This document shows, piece after piece, positions 53,641 to 61,113 of a stretch of DNA of 64,000 nucleotides. Position 1 is the first letter of the stretch. Every line of letters begins with the position of its first letter. Source of the stretch: Phycisphaeraceae bacterium (GTDB lineage Bacteria > Planctomycetota > Phycisphaerae > Phycisphaerales > Phycisphaeraceae). The stretch spans positions 1 to 64,000 of the forward strand of contig JANQFR010000010.1 in assembly GCA_028277745.1 (NCBI GenBank). Reading direction: 5' to 3'. Made by a program: the position numbers and the translations under genes. Under the pieces are notes generated by a model, which saw only the letters and a list, made by a program, of their open reading frames with translations, did no database searches and was not told where the DNA came from.

Positions 53641-54483
53641 ATGACCGATCCTTACAAAACGCTTAAGACCAAACGCGATGGAGCGGTCCTCACTGTTACC
53701 TTCGACTTCCCGCCGGTCAATGTGCAGGGCCAAGAGATGCTCGCCGACCTCAACGGGCTTGCCATGAGGCTTGAGCGAGATCGCGACACCAAGGTCATGA
53801 TCTTCCAGTCAGCCCACCCGGAGATCTGGGTTTGCCACTATGACACGCATCTCCTCAAAGAGATGACCACCGAGCCGGTTTCCCGCGAAGAAGCCGAGTT
53901 GCTCGATCTTCAGCGGGTCCTGGAGCGGATCAGCAAACTGCCTCAGGCGACGATCGCAAAGATCGAGGGCTTCGCCCGTGGCGGCGGGCACGAGCTCGCG
54001 CTCGCCTGTGATATGCGCTTTGCCGCCCGCGGCAAGGCGAAGTTCATGCAGATGGAAGTCGGCATGGGCATTCTTCCCTGCGGCGGCGGCTCGTCGCGCA
54101 TGGCGCGTCAGGTCGGCCTCGGCAGGGCGCTGGAGATCATCCTCAGTGCCCGCGACTTCGACGCGGACGAAGCAGAGGCGTATGGCGCCATCAACAAAGC
54201 GCTCGACGCAGACAAGATCGGCGAATACGTCGATACACTCGCAAAGCGGATCGCGCAGTTCCCCGCAGATTCGATCAATGCCTGCAAGCAGGCCGTGTAC
54301 GAGTCCATTGACCGGCCGATCGTCGAGGCGCTCAAGGCCGAGGCGTACTGGCTCTTCCAAGCGACCAGCAAGACCCCGGCGGTAAAGCGTTTCGCGGCAG
54401 CTGACGAATCTGGCTTTCAAAACGATATCAAGAACCAGCGGAACTTCCAGGATGCGATGATGGCGATTCAGGAGATCCAGTAA
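53641..54483 (+). CDS. Enoyl-CoA hydratase/isomerase (crotonase) family protein
   Basis: A 280-residue crotonase-fold protein. The oxyanion-hole region and both glutamates usual for hydratases are present: FARGGGHELALACDMRFAA and FMQMEVGMGILPCGGGSSRM. The C-terminal helix region (SINACKQAVYESIDRP) is longer than in typical hydratases. The start MTDPYKTLK at 53641 is preferred over an open frame from 53545, which has no protein character. It is 59 bases upstream of a quinone oxidoreductase gene on the same strand and divergent from hxlR, which implies a redox- or xenobiotic-responsive operon rather than fatty acid degradation. The substrate is unknown. Confidence 0.87.
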   Translation: MTDPYKTLKTKRDGAVLTVTFDFPPVNVQGQEMLADLNGLAMRLERDRDTKVMIFQSAHPEIWVCHYDTHLLKEMTTEPVSREEAELLDLQRVLERISKLPQATIAKIEGFARGGGHELALACDMRFAARGKAKFMQMEVGMGILPCGGGSSRMARQVGLGRALEIILSARDFDADEAEAYGAINKALDADKIGEYVDTLAKRIAQFPADSINACKQAVYESIDRPIVEALKAEAYWLFQATSKTPAVKRFAAADESGFQNDIKNQRNFQDAMMAIQEIQ

Positions 54484-54542
54484 CCGGCATGTCGCCGCTT
54501 TAGCTTTTAAGATCGAACCGCCCAACACAGGAGTCCCAAACC

Positions 54543-55529
54543 ATGAAAGCAATGCTCATCAACGCTTATGGCGAGGACGCTGTATTCGAGCCCGCCGAGG
54601 TCGACACGCCCGAGTTGAAGCCCGGACACGTCCGTGTAAAGATCGCGGCTTCCAGCGTCAACACCGTGGACACGATGATCCGCAAGCTGGGCAAGGATCT
54701 CTCGCTCTCGCCGGACACGCCAGCAATCCTCGGTATGGACTTCGCGGGAACGATTGAAGCGGTCGGTGAAGCCGTAGACGGATATTCGGTCGGCGACGAG
54801 GTTTATGGCTGTGCGGGCGGGCTCGCTGACCTGCCCGGGACGCTTGCCGAGTTCATCGTCGCAGACACCAGGCTCGTCGCGAAGAAGCCAAAGAATGTTT
54901 CGATGCGTGAGGCCGCGGCCTTGCCACTCGTGGCGATCACCGCCTACGAGGGGCTCACCCGCGCGGGCATCAAGAGCGGCCAGAAAGTCCTTGTGCACGG
55001 CGGTTCAGGCGGCGTCGGGCACGTCGCCCTCCAACTCGCCAAGCATTTCGGGGCAGAGGTTTACTCCACCGGCGGCGGCGACGTGCAGTTGGCCCTGATC
55101 GAACAACTCGGCGCCACCCCCATCAACTACAAGACCGAATCCGTCGAGCAGTACGTCGAACGCCACACCGGCGGCGTGGGGTTCGATCTGATCTTTGACT
55201 CCGTTGGCGGTGCGAACATACTGAACTCGTTCTCCGCCGCCGCACTCAACGGACAGATCGCGTCAACGGTCTCCCTGTGTGAGCTCGACCTCTCCGCTGC
55301 GCACTTCAAGGGCCTCTCGCTCCACGTCGTGTTCATGCTCATTCCGATGCTGCACAACGTCGGACGCGAAGCACATGGAGAAATCCTGAGCGAGATAGCC
55401 AGCATTGTAGAATCTGGCGGCCTCACGCCCATCCTCGATGAATCACGGTTCTCGCTTGACCAAGCCGGGGAGGCGCATGCCCGCTTGGAGAGTGGAAAAG
55501 GTATGGGCAAGGTGGTTGTTGAAAACTGA
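54543..55529 (+). CDS. Zinc-independent NADP-dependent quinone oxidoreductase-like protein (MDR superfamily)
   Basis: A 328-residue medium-chain dehydrogenase/reductase. It has the GroES-like N-terminal domain (VKIAASSVNTVDTMIRKLG, LGMDFAGTIEAVGEAVDGY, VGDEVYG) and the cofactor-binding VLVHGGSGGVGHVALQLAKHFGA, the AxxGGVG form used by NADPH:quinone reductases. Zinc-ligand cysteines of alcohol dehydrogenases are absent. The C-terminus (SLDQAGEAHARLESGKGMGKVVV) is typical of the family. It probably detoxifies quinones or enals and is likely co-expressed with the crotonase gene under HxlR control. AGGAG lies about 12 bases before the ATG. Confidence 0.92.
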   Translation: MKAMLINAYGEDAVFEPAEVDTPELKPGHVRVKIAASSVNTVDTMIRKLGKDLSLSPDTPAILGMDFAGTIEAVGEAVDGYSVGDEVYGCAGGLADLPGTLAEFIVADTRLVAKKPKNVSMREAAALPLVAITAYEGLTRAGIKSGQKVLVHGGSGGVGHVALQLAKHFGAEVYSTGGGDVQLALIEQLGATPINYKTESVEQYVERHTGGVGFDLIFDSVGGANILNSFSAAALNGQIASTVSLCELDLSAAHFKGLSLHVVFMLIPMLHNVGREAHGEILSEIASIVESGGLTPILDESRFSLDQAGEAHARLESGKGMGKVVVEN

Positions 55530-55693
55530 TGCAGCAACCTCCGCACACCGGACGGACGTGTCGTCAACCTGTCGTCTGCTGCGCAGGCTCCCATGAACAT
55601 CCAGGCGCGGAAAGGTCGTGCAAGCCTATCGGACAACGCGGTATACGCGCGGAGCAAGCTGGCGGGGTATGTTGTTGGGGCCCGGAAACACCG

Positions 55694-55736
55694 CGACCCC
55701 AAACGTAAGCCCTGCAATAGGGGGCGTTTGGGGTCG
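55694..55736. repeat. 12-base inverted repeat CGACCCCAAACG / CGTTTGGGGTCG
   Basis: A perfect inverted repeat (55694-55705 and 55725-55736) with a 19-base loop that itself contains a short CCCT/AGGG pairing. It lies 165 bases after the oxidoreductase stop, in a region of gene fragments. It has no T-run, so it may be a mobile-element end or decayed repeat rather than a terminator. Confidence 0.5.
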
Positions 55737-55887
55737 GATGGGGTCAATCGAAGTGACAGGACATCAGTTGAACTTTTTGTCGCCGGAGGGTCAACCTTGC
55801 TCCCCGATACGGTCTGCGTCATCCGGGAGCTGTCGTCGATTGCCTGATGACCGATGACGTTGGTGGATGGAGGCGGGTTTGCCTTGG

Positions 55888-55926
55888 AAGCCCGCACGGC
55901 CTCGTCCACAAACCGTGCGGGCTTTT
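55888..55926 (+). terminator. Intrinsic terminator-like hairpin
   Basis: AAGCCCGCACGG (55888-55899) and CCGTGCGGGCTT (55913-55924) form a perfect 12-base stem with a 13-base loop, ending in TTTT. It lies about 360 bases after the quinone oxidoreductase stop and close to the broken end of the transposase remnant, so it may be the original terminator of the operon or belong to the element. Confidence 0.55.
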
Positions 55927-55929
55927 GAC

Positions 55930-56571
55930 GCCTTGCGTTGGCGAGTGTGGTGCTACTGACCCCGGCGGCGAATCGTCTGGACATCACAACGAACGCGAGC
56001 TTCTTGCCCGTAGGTGTCCAGACTGTTTTGCAGAAGAAATCCGTCGCCACCAGCACATTGGCATGGGAGGAGATGAACACCCGCCAGGGCGTGACCACAC
56101 CACGTGGCGCGTGGCGATTGGGGTCAGGAAGAACCCCTTCTTCGATCAACACCCTCCGCACCGAGGTGCGACTCGCTGGAACAGCTAGCTTCTTCAACTC
56201 ACCGAATAATCGTCGTGTGTCTCAGCTGGTGTTCTCCTTGGCTAATCTCAGGATCAGCGACCTGATGCAGCCCGTGCCCTTCCTCGATCTGCCTGTCTTA
56301 CCGGGCGTCCGTCTCTTGGCTTCTTCGCGCACCCACCTTCGGTAGGTCTTGACGGTGGCGATATGCATGAGATCATCAACCCGATGCCCCAACTCCGACC
56401 TAACCTGAAGCAGCCGTGGGCGTTCTGTGGGGAGAGGATTACGCGGTTCCAAGGCACGCGTGTCCTCATCAGCTTGACTAGGGCCTTGAGCAGCCTGATC
56501 TTGGTGTCTCGGCGCGTGGACCAGGCCTCGGTGTAGAGCGCAAACAGGGTGACAATCCAACGGGTCGGCAT
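55930..56571 (-). pseudogene. Frameshifted DDE/integrase-core transposase remnant
   Basis: Three minus-strand frames together read like one transposase. From 56571: MPTRWIVTLFALYTEAWSTR; after a shift near 56420: LGHRVDDLMHIATVKTYRRW and EEAKRRTPGKTGRSRK; after a stop at 56222 and another shift: KKLAVPASRTSVRRVLIEEG, then ANVLVATDFFCKTVW, where the first catalytic Asp of the rve domain is expected. The sequence then loses similarity, and the rest of the catalytic domain is missing. At least two frameshifts or stops make it inactive. Similar integrase-core transposases are common in planctomycetes. No terminal inverted repeats were identified. Confidence 0.75.
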
Positions 56572-56698
56572 TGGTTTAGATCCTTCCTTCCGGGGCCGAT
56601 TGGGTGTGCTCTACATTTTGGCCCGGGTCCGTAGGGCAGCCAGGTTCCGCGGTTTCGCGGTTACGTATTGTGCTTGTTCAGGGCGTGCCCGAATGCCA

Positions 56699-57073
56699 TC
56701 GCCCCGGGTGCCTACCCATCCAGCATCGCCCGGGGCCGGCGGCATCGAAGGACAGCTCTGCCCCGGCGAAGACCGCTGGCACAGCGCAGATTTCCAAGCC
56801 GACGACGTGCTCATCTTCCCCAGCTATACCGCCCACAAAGCCCTTCCAAGCAAAACTCACGACCGCGTGCGGTTGTCTTTCGATGGTCGCTATCAGCCCG
56901 CCGACCTACCGATCGATCTAAGTTCGCTAAAATCCCACCGCAACCTGATTTGGTAACAGGTCTACGCCGTCTGGCTCGCGGACGATCCGCTGCGTTACTA
57001 CTGGCGCGACGCTTCGCCCGAACTTTCCGGATGGAACGATCGTCTCAACCAGCTTGGGCAACGTATCTGCTAG
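56699..57073 (+). pseudogene. C-terminal remnant of a phytanoyl-CoA dioxygenase-like gene
   Basis: The plus-strand frame reads GAGGIEGQLC, then ADFQADDVLIFPSYTAHKAL and VRLSFDGRYQPADLPID, the last iron-ligand His and 2-oxoglutarate-binding Arg region of PhyH-type Fe(II) dioxygenases. A stop TAA at 56954-56956 interrupts it, and the same frame continues with VYAVWLADDPLRYYWRDASP to a stop at 57071-57073, also family-like. The N-terminal two thirds are missing, with the transposase remnant adjoining. It is a truncated and mutated gene, probably cut by the insertion. Confidence 0.7.
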
Positions 57074-57162
57074 AGCCAAACCCCGAACCTACCCACTAAC
57101 CACACGCCACAATTGGATTCGTATTGAAACCTAAGTTCATGCGTTCATCTACAATGTTGGTA

Positions 57163-59340
57163 ATGTCCACCCCCACCACTTTCACTAAACTCGCTAAACA
57201 CAGGAAAGTCGCCGGAACCTCAACTCGCCGTGCGCGTCAAAAGGGCGAGGAGCATCCCGACATCTTCCATAACACCGGCTTAATTTACTTCTGGGTCATC
57301 AACGACGGGACCGACCGTGAACGGCTCCGGCAATGCGCCGATCGGCTTAAAACCCAGGGCATCGCCGCAGTCGTTCTCCATCCTCGCAGCGGATTGCGCG
57401 TGCCCTACGGCTCGGACGAGTGGTTTGAGTTGACCGCCTGGCTGGTTGAGCGATGCGAAGCCCGCGGGCTGCAGGTCTGGCTGTACGACGAAGATCCCTT
57501 CCCCAGCGGTAACGCCGGGGGAAGGGTGGTCGCCGCCCACCCGGCGTGGGCGGCTCGTCAGATCACCTGCCATACGTTTGACCCCGCGGACAACGCGGCC
57601 GCCTCCGAAGGCGACGGTACCCGTGTGTTCCGTTTCCCGCTCGAGCCGTTGCTGTGGTGCGGCCTGATCGATCCCGCCACCGCAGACGCCCATACGGACC
57701 TGACCTCGCATGTAGGCGTGCTCCGCGAGGCATGGACGGTCCTCGAAGAATGGGACAGCCGGCACTACTACCCTCAGACCCCGCGGTACGCTTGCCCCCG
57801 CGCGTGGACCAAACAACCGACCCACGCCATACGTGTGCCCGATGACCTCGGTGGCCTCAAACTCGTCGCGTTCGTGGCCGAGCCCGTGTCTTCCGGGCAC
57901 TGGGGCCACCTGGCCGACACCCTCAACGCCGAAGCCACCCGAGCGTTTGTGCGACTGACGCACCAGCGCTACGCGGACACGCTCGGCGACCGCTTAGGCA
58001 ACACCATCCCCGCCATCTTTACCGACGAGGCCAAGCCCGCCGGGGCCGTGCCCTATACCCCCGGGCTCTTCGAGTCGTTCGAGCAGTCCTTCGGCTACGC
58101 CCTGGCTCCCCGGCTCGCTCACCTCTTCGCCACCGGAGAGCAGCCCAGTCAGATGCGTACCCGCATCGACTTCCGCCGCTGGGTCGCGAAGCGGTTTCAG
58201 GATTCATGGATCCAACCGGTCCGCGCATGGTGCGAGGCCCACCGCCTTCACCTCGTCGGCCACTTCAGCCCGGAAGACGACCCCGTTGAGCAGGCCGCCT
58301 CGCTGGGCAACCTCATGCCCATCCACAAGCAGTTAGCCATGCCCGGCATCGATCTAATCATCCCCGCAGTCGGCGACGACCAGCACGCCATACTCAACAT
58401 CGGCATCATTGGTGCGCGTTCAGTCTGCGACCAACAGCATCGCCCGGGCGTGCTCAGCGAATCGCTCGCCTGTTCCGGCATCCGCCCCAATCACCGCGTC
58501 GCTCGGCGAGTCTTGGCCTGGCAAACCGTCATGGGTCTGACCAGCCCGGTGATCCACGCCGCGTACGAATCGATGGAAGGTAACCGCGCGATCGACGCCC
58601 CGCCGGACTGGGGACCGATGACCGATGATTGGCCTCAGATGTGCCAACTCGGCGTCGATCTTCAACCGATGCAGCTCGTCTTGGGAAGATCGCGGCAGGT
58701 CGCACCGGTTGCGGTCGTCTGGCCGATCCGCTCTTACCTCGCGTTGGGTGTCGGTAACCCACAGCACGACTTACCCCTCCGCCAGGAACTCCTCGACCTG
58801 ATGACGCTATTGCTCGATGCGCAGGTCGGTTTCCATTTTGTGGACGAGGCGGACCTCGCCGAAGCAGATTTGAGCGAGGGTTTGGTCGCCGTTGGAGCGG
58901 CCCGCTATTCGCATCTGATCGTCCCGCCCGCGTTGATCCTGCACCAGGCCACCATCGACCAGCTTCGGGAGGCCGCCCAGCGGGGCGTCGATGTCCGAGG
59001 TATCGGCCAAGCCCCGACGTACGCCGACCGCGACAAGCATATGGACCGCGTCAACCTGGACTGGCCACAACACGCGGTGGGCATGCCCGCGCTCGAAGCC
59101 TTGCCCCGTGTCGTACAACTCGGCAGCCCCCCAGCCAATGTCCGAGCCACCGCGTGGTCGCATAACCAGGGCACGACGGTATTCCTTACCCAGTTAAACC
59201 AGACCACGATCGATCTCGAAGTTGACGGCCAAACGCTGCAACTCAAGCCCGGCGACGTCTGGAGCCGACCGCCCCACGGCGCATGGACTCGGTGCTTCGA
59301 AGGCCTCCAGGACAAACCCCCTGACCCAACCTCATCCTGA
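57163..59340 (+). CDS. GH106-like glycoside hydrolase family protein
   Basis: A 725-residue protein. The N-terminal region reads FWVINDGTDRERLRQCADRL, VVLHPRSGLRVPYGSDEWFE and GLQVWLYDEDPFPSGNAGG, the TIM-barrel opening characteristic of GH106 (alpha-L-rhamnosidase-like) and related putative hydrolases. A candidate acid is E289 in FTDEAKPAG, where the family has a conserved DEP or DEA. The C-terminal part is a short beta domain, and total length is below that of typical GH106 enzymes. No signal peptide is evident. Start codons at 57139, 57154 or 57163 are possible; none has a clear SD, and the first residues are low in structure. It lies between two stretches of gene debris. Activity unproven. 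Confidence 0.7.
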   Translation: MSTPTTFTKLAKHRKVAGTSTRRARQKGEEHPDIFHNTGLIYFWVINDGTDRERLRQCADRLKTQGIAAVVLHPRSGLRVPYGSDEWFELTAWLVERCEARGLQVWLYDEDPFPSGNAGGRVVAAHPAWAARQITCHTFDPADNAAASEGDGTRVFRFPLEPLLWCGLIDPATADAHTDLTSHVGVLREAWTVLEEWDSRHYYPQTPRYACPRAWTKQPTHAIRVPDDLGGLKLVAFVAEPVSSGHWGHLADTLNAEATRAFVRLTHQRYADTLGDRLGNTIPAIFTDEAKPAGAVPYTPGLFESFEQSFGYALAPRLAHLFATGEQPSQMRTRIDFRRWVAKRFQDSWIQPVRAWCEAHRLHLVGHFSPEDDPVEQAASLGNLMPIHKQLAMPGIDLIIPAVGDDQHAILNIGIIGARSVCDQQHRPGVLSESLACSGIRPNHRVARRVLAWQTVMGLTSPVIHAAYESMEGNRAIDAPPDWGPMTDDWPQMCQLGVDLQPMQLVLGRSRQVAPVAVVWPIRSYLALGVGNPQHDLPLRQELLDLMTLLLDAQVGFHFVDEADLAEADLSEGLVAVGAARYSHLIVPPALILHQATIDQLREAAQRGVDVRGIGQAPTYADRDKHMDRVNLDWPQHAVGMPALEALPRVVQLGSPPANVRATAWSHNQGTTVFLTQLNQTTIDLEVDGQTLQLKPGDVWSRPPHGAWTRCFEGLQDKPPDPTSS

Positions 59341-59365
59341 TGCCCAGGTGGGTGGGCAAACCAAC

Positions 59366-59563
59366 ATGAACACGACATCCATTCAACCCCTCCGCATCTG
59401 ACACGTCGGCAACTGGTGCGCTCACGAGGGCGACCGCTTCCGCGAGTCAACCTTCAAGGCCTCGAGCAAGGATTTCAGGGTCGTGAACTCCACGCTCGAT
59501 TATGTTCGGTCGAACTTCTTCTACGTCCTCTCAAGCACCCAACAAGTCGCCGCATCCTCATGA
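59366..59563 (+). pseudogene. Short remnant with in-frame stop, family not recognised
   Basis: From the ATG at 59366 the frame reads MNTTSIQPLRI, a TGA at 59399-59401, then HVGNWCAHEGDRFRESTFKA and STLDYVRSNFFYVLSS up to a stop at 59561-59563. The second part looks like real protein. I do not recognise the family. Together with the following remnant it forms a decayed unit between the GH106-like gene and the LacI regulator. Confidence 0.45.
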
Positions 59564-59770
59564 CGGTGAAGGCGGTTTCGTGGAAGAAGGCGCAACCGTT
59601 CACCGCGGGGAGCCGCCGCATCGAAGCCGGGCCCGACGTCGGAAAAGTCTGGGCGTTCACCCACGTCACGTGGACACGCCTCAGCCTGCTTAACGTCACG
59701 CCCCTGTCTCGCGAGCGCGCCCGAGAACCTGCTGGTGCCCCGCGAGGTGGTGGCGAAGGATAACCCATAA
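59560..59770 (+). pseudogene. C-terminal remnant of a DUF4838-type paralogue
   Basis: The frame from 59560 reads GPDVGKVWAFTHVTWTRL and SLLNVTP; after a frameshift near 59700 the sequence ends CLASAPENLLVPREVVAKDNP and a stop at 59768-59770. This matches the end of the intact protein at 61114-63690, which reads YLADSPANLLLPREVVEADTP (63628-63690). So a second copy of that gene type existed here and only its last 70 codons remain, frameshifted. Confidence 0.65.
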
Positions 59771-59807
59771 CGTGATCGAAGCGAGCAGTTACTCCCCGCG
59801 CCCACAA

Positions 59808-60857
59808 TCAAGGACCGCAGATACGATCAAAGCGCGAAGTCTTGTAGGGCACGTAGTGCAGCGCCACCTGCGCCGTGCCCGGGTCCACGCCGGCTCGGAG
59901 CAGGGAGAGACACAAACGGGCGATGCCCTTGATGTCCTCATAAACCATGGGCGAGTCGGCCAACTCCGCCAACGCGGTGTCGTCACTGTTCCCAGCAAAA
60001 ACGATCGCGCCCGGCGGCACTGCGATGCCCGCGTCACGCATCGCGCCGGCAAACACCACCCCGTCGGACGCGGAGGGCGCAAAGAACGCGGTCGGCCGTT
60101 GGCCCCTGGGCATCGAGAGCACGCGGTCGGCGGCGAGTTGGCCGATGCGGGCCTGGGCGACGTTGGTCTCAAAATGGGCCATCGCCAAATCCAGCGACAG
60201 GCCGGCGTCGGCGTATGCGTAGCGAAACCCCCGGTAGCAGCGGTCCAGCCACCCGCCGGAGACCCGGCCCCAGCCAAAGAAACCGATACGCTGGTGCCCC
60301 GCCGCCAGCAGCGCCTGCGTGGCGTGTTGAGCCATGGACTGCGCATCCGTAGCGACCAGGGAGCAGCCCCGCATCGGCGCAGCGGGATCTCCCGTAACCG
60401 TGCCGAACAACACGCACGGCACCCCGATGCCCTCAAACTTCCGCAGCGCGTCTTGCGGGACCACGCCAGCCAACAACAAGCCATCGACGTCGTAAGCCAA
60501 GGCCCGCACACGCTTGACCACAGCGTTAGGATCGTCATCTCGGACCGTAACCAGTTCCACCTTGGCCGCGCATTGCGAGGTGCGCTCGGTGATCGCCTGC
60601 ACGTGGCGGAAGAGAATCATGTTCGACGATTGATTCACGACAAACACCATCGCGTACCGCCGACCCGCGGAGCCGTCCTCGGTTTTTCGGCCGCCGCCGC
60701 GACGCTGATAGTTCATGCGCTTGCTCAGCGCCGCGATACGCAGGCGCGTCTGCTCATTCACCTGCGGGTGCTCGGCCAGAGCCATCGACACCGTGGCGAC
60801 CGACACTTCCGCCGCTTCGGCGATGTCCCGCAAAGTTGTTCGGCTCTGCTTCTGCAT
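59808..60857 (-). CDS. LacI-family transcriptional regulator
   Basis: A 349-residue LacI/GalR regulator. The N-terminal headpiece is complete: TLRDIAEAAEVSVATVSMAL with the recognition helix, then EHPQVNEQTRLRIAALSKRMNYQ including the hinge. The core domain shows VDGLLLAGVVPQDALRKFEG, GHQRIGFFGWGRVSGGWLDR and ASDGVVFAGAMRDAGIAVPP, as in sugar-binding repressors. It is divergent from the DUF4838 gene at 61114, and two perfect palindromes of the LacI operator type lie in the shared 256-base region, one near each gene. Repression of both genes until a sugar is present is the likely mode. The effector is unknown. Confidence 0.93.
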   Translation of the reverse strand: MQKQSRTTLRDIAEAAEVSVATVSMALAEHPQVNEQTRLRIAALSKRMNYQRRGGGRKTEDGSAGRRYAMVFVVNQSSNMILFRHVQAITERTSQCAAKVELVTVRDDDPNAVVKRVRALAYDVDGLLLAGVVPQDALRKFEGIGVPCVLFGTVTGDPAAPMRGCSLVATDAQSMAQHATQALLAAGHQRIGFFGWGRVSGGWLDRCYRGFRYAYADAGLSLDLAMAHFETNVAQARIGQLAADRVLSMPRGQRPTAFFAPSASDGVVFAGAMRDAGIAVPPGAIVFAGNSDDTALAELADSPMVYEDIKGIARLCLSLLRAGVDPGTAQVALHYVPYKTSRFDRICGP

Positions 60858-60942
60858 ATCAACCTCGCCAACCAGCCCGGATCATCAAGGCTACACCATC
60901 ACGACTCGTCGGAGAAACCAACACTCATAAGCTTGAATCCAT

Positions 60943-60958
60943 ATTTGAAATTTCAAAT
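60943..60958. promoter_or_regulatory. Palindromic operator 1, ATTTGAAATTTCAAAT
   Basis: A perfect 16-base palindrome 85 bases before the lacI-type start codon and downstream of a minus-strand TATAAT box (60991-60996). It shares the core TTTGAAATTTCAAA with operator 2, so it is the likely site for autoregulation of the LacI gene. Confidence 0.7.
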
Positions 60959-61018
60959 TAAAACTCCGCAGAATCAGCAAGTTTTCTTCGTGATATGCAC
61001 ATTATAACGGGAAAACAC

Positions 61019-61048
61019 TTGACAGCATGCCCCATGATCAAGTAGTAT
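61019..61048 (+). promoter_or_regulatory. Sigma-70-type promoter of the DUF4838 gene
   Basis: A consensus -35 TTGACA (61019-61024) is followed after 18 bases by TAGTAT (61043-61048), a 4 of 6 match to the -10 box. Operator 2 begins 14 bases downstream, so a bound repressor would block the start region. Confidence 0.55.
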
Positions 61049-61062
61049 TACATCAGATTTTG

Positions 61063-61076
61063 TTTGAAATTTCAAA
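61063..61076. promoter_or_regulatory. Palindromic operator 2, TTTGAAATTTCAAA
   Basis: A perfect 14-base palindrome with the same core as operator 1, 119 bases centre to centre. It lies just after the predicted promoter and 38 bases before the DUF4838 start codon. A half-site CTTGAAATTT follows at 61083-61092. Confidence 0.7.
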
Positions 61077-61113
61077 TAAAATCTTGAAATTTAGCGGGCA
61101 AGAGAATCCACCC

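Noticed and set aside
59416..59763. A 115-codon plus-strand frame as an intact gene
   Set aside because: Its first part is out of frame with the protein-like reading, and only the part after 59560 matches the DUF4838 end; it is part of a decayed remnant.
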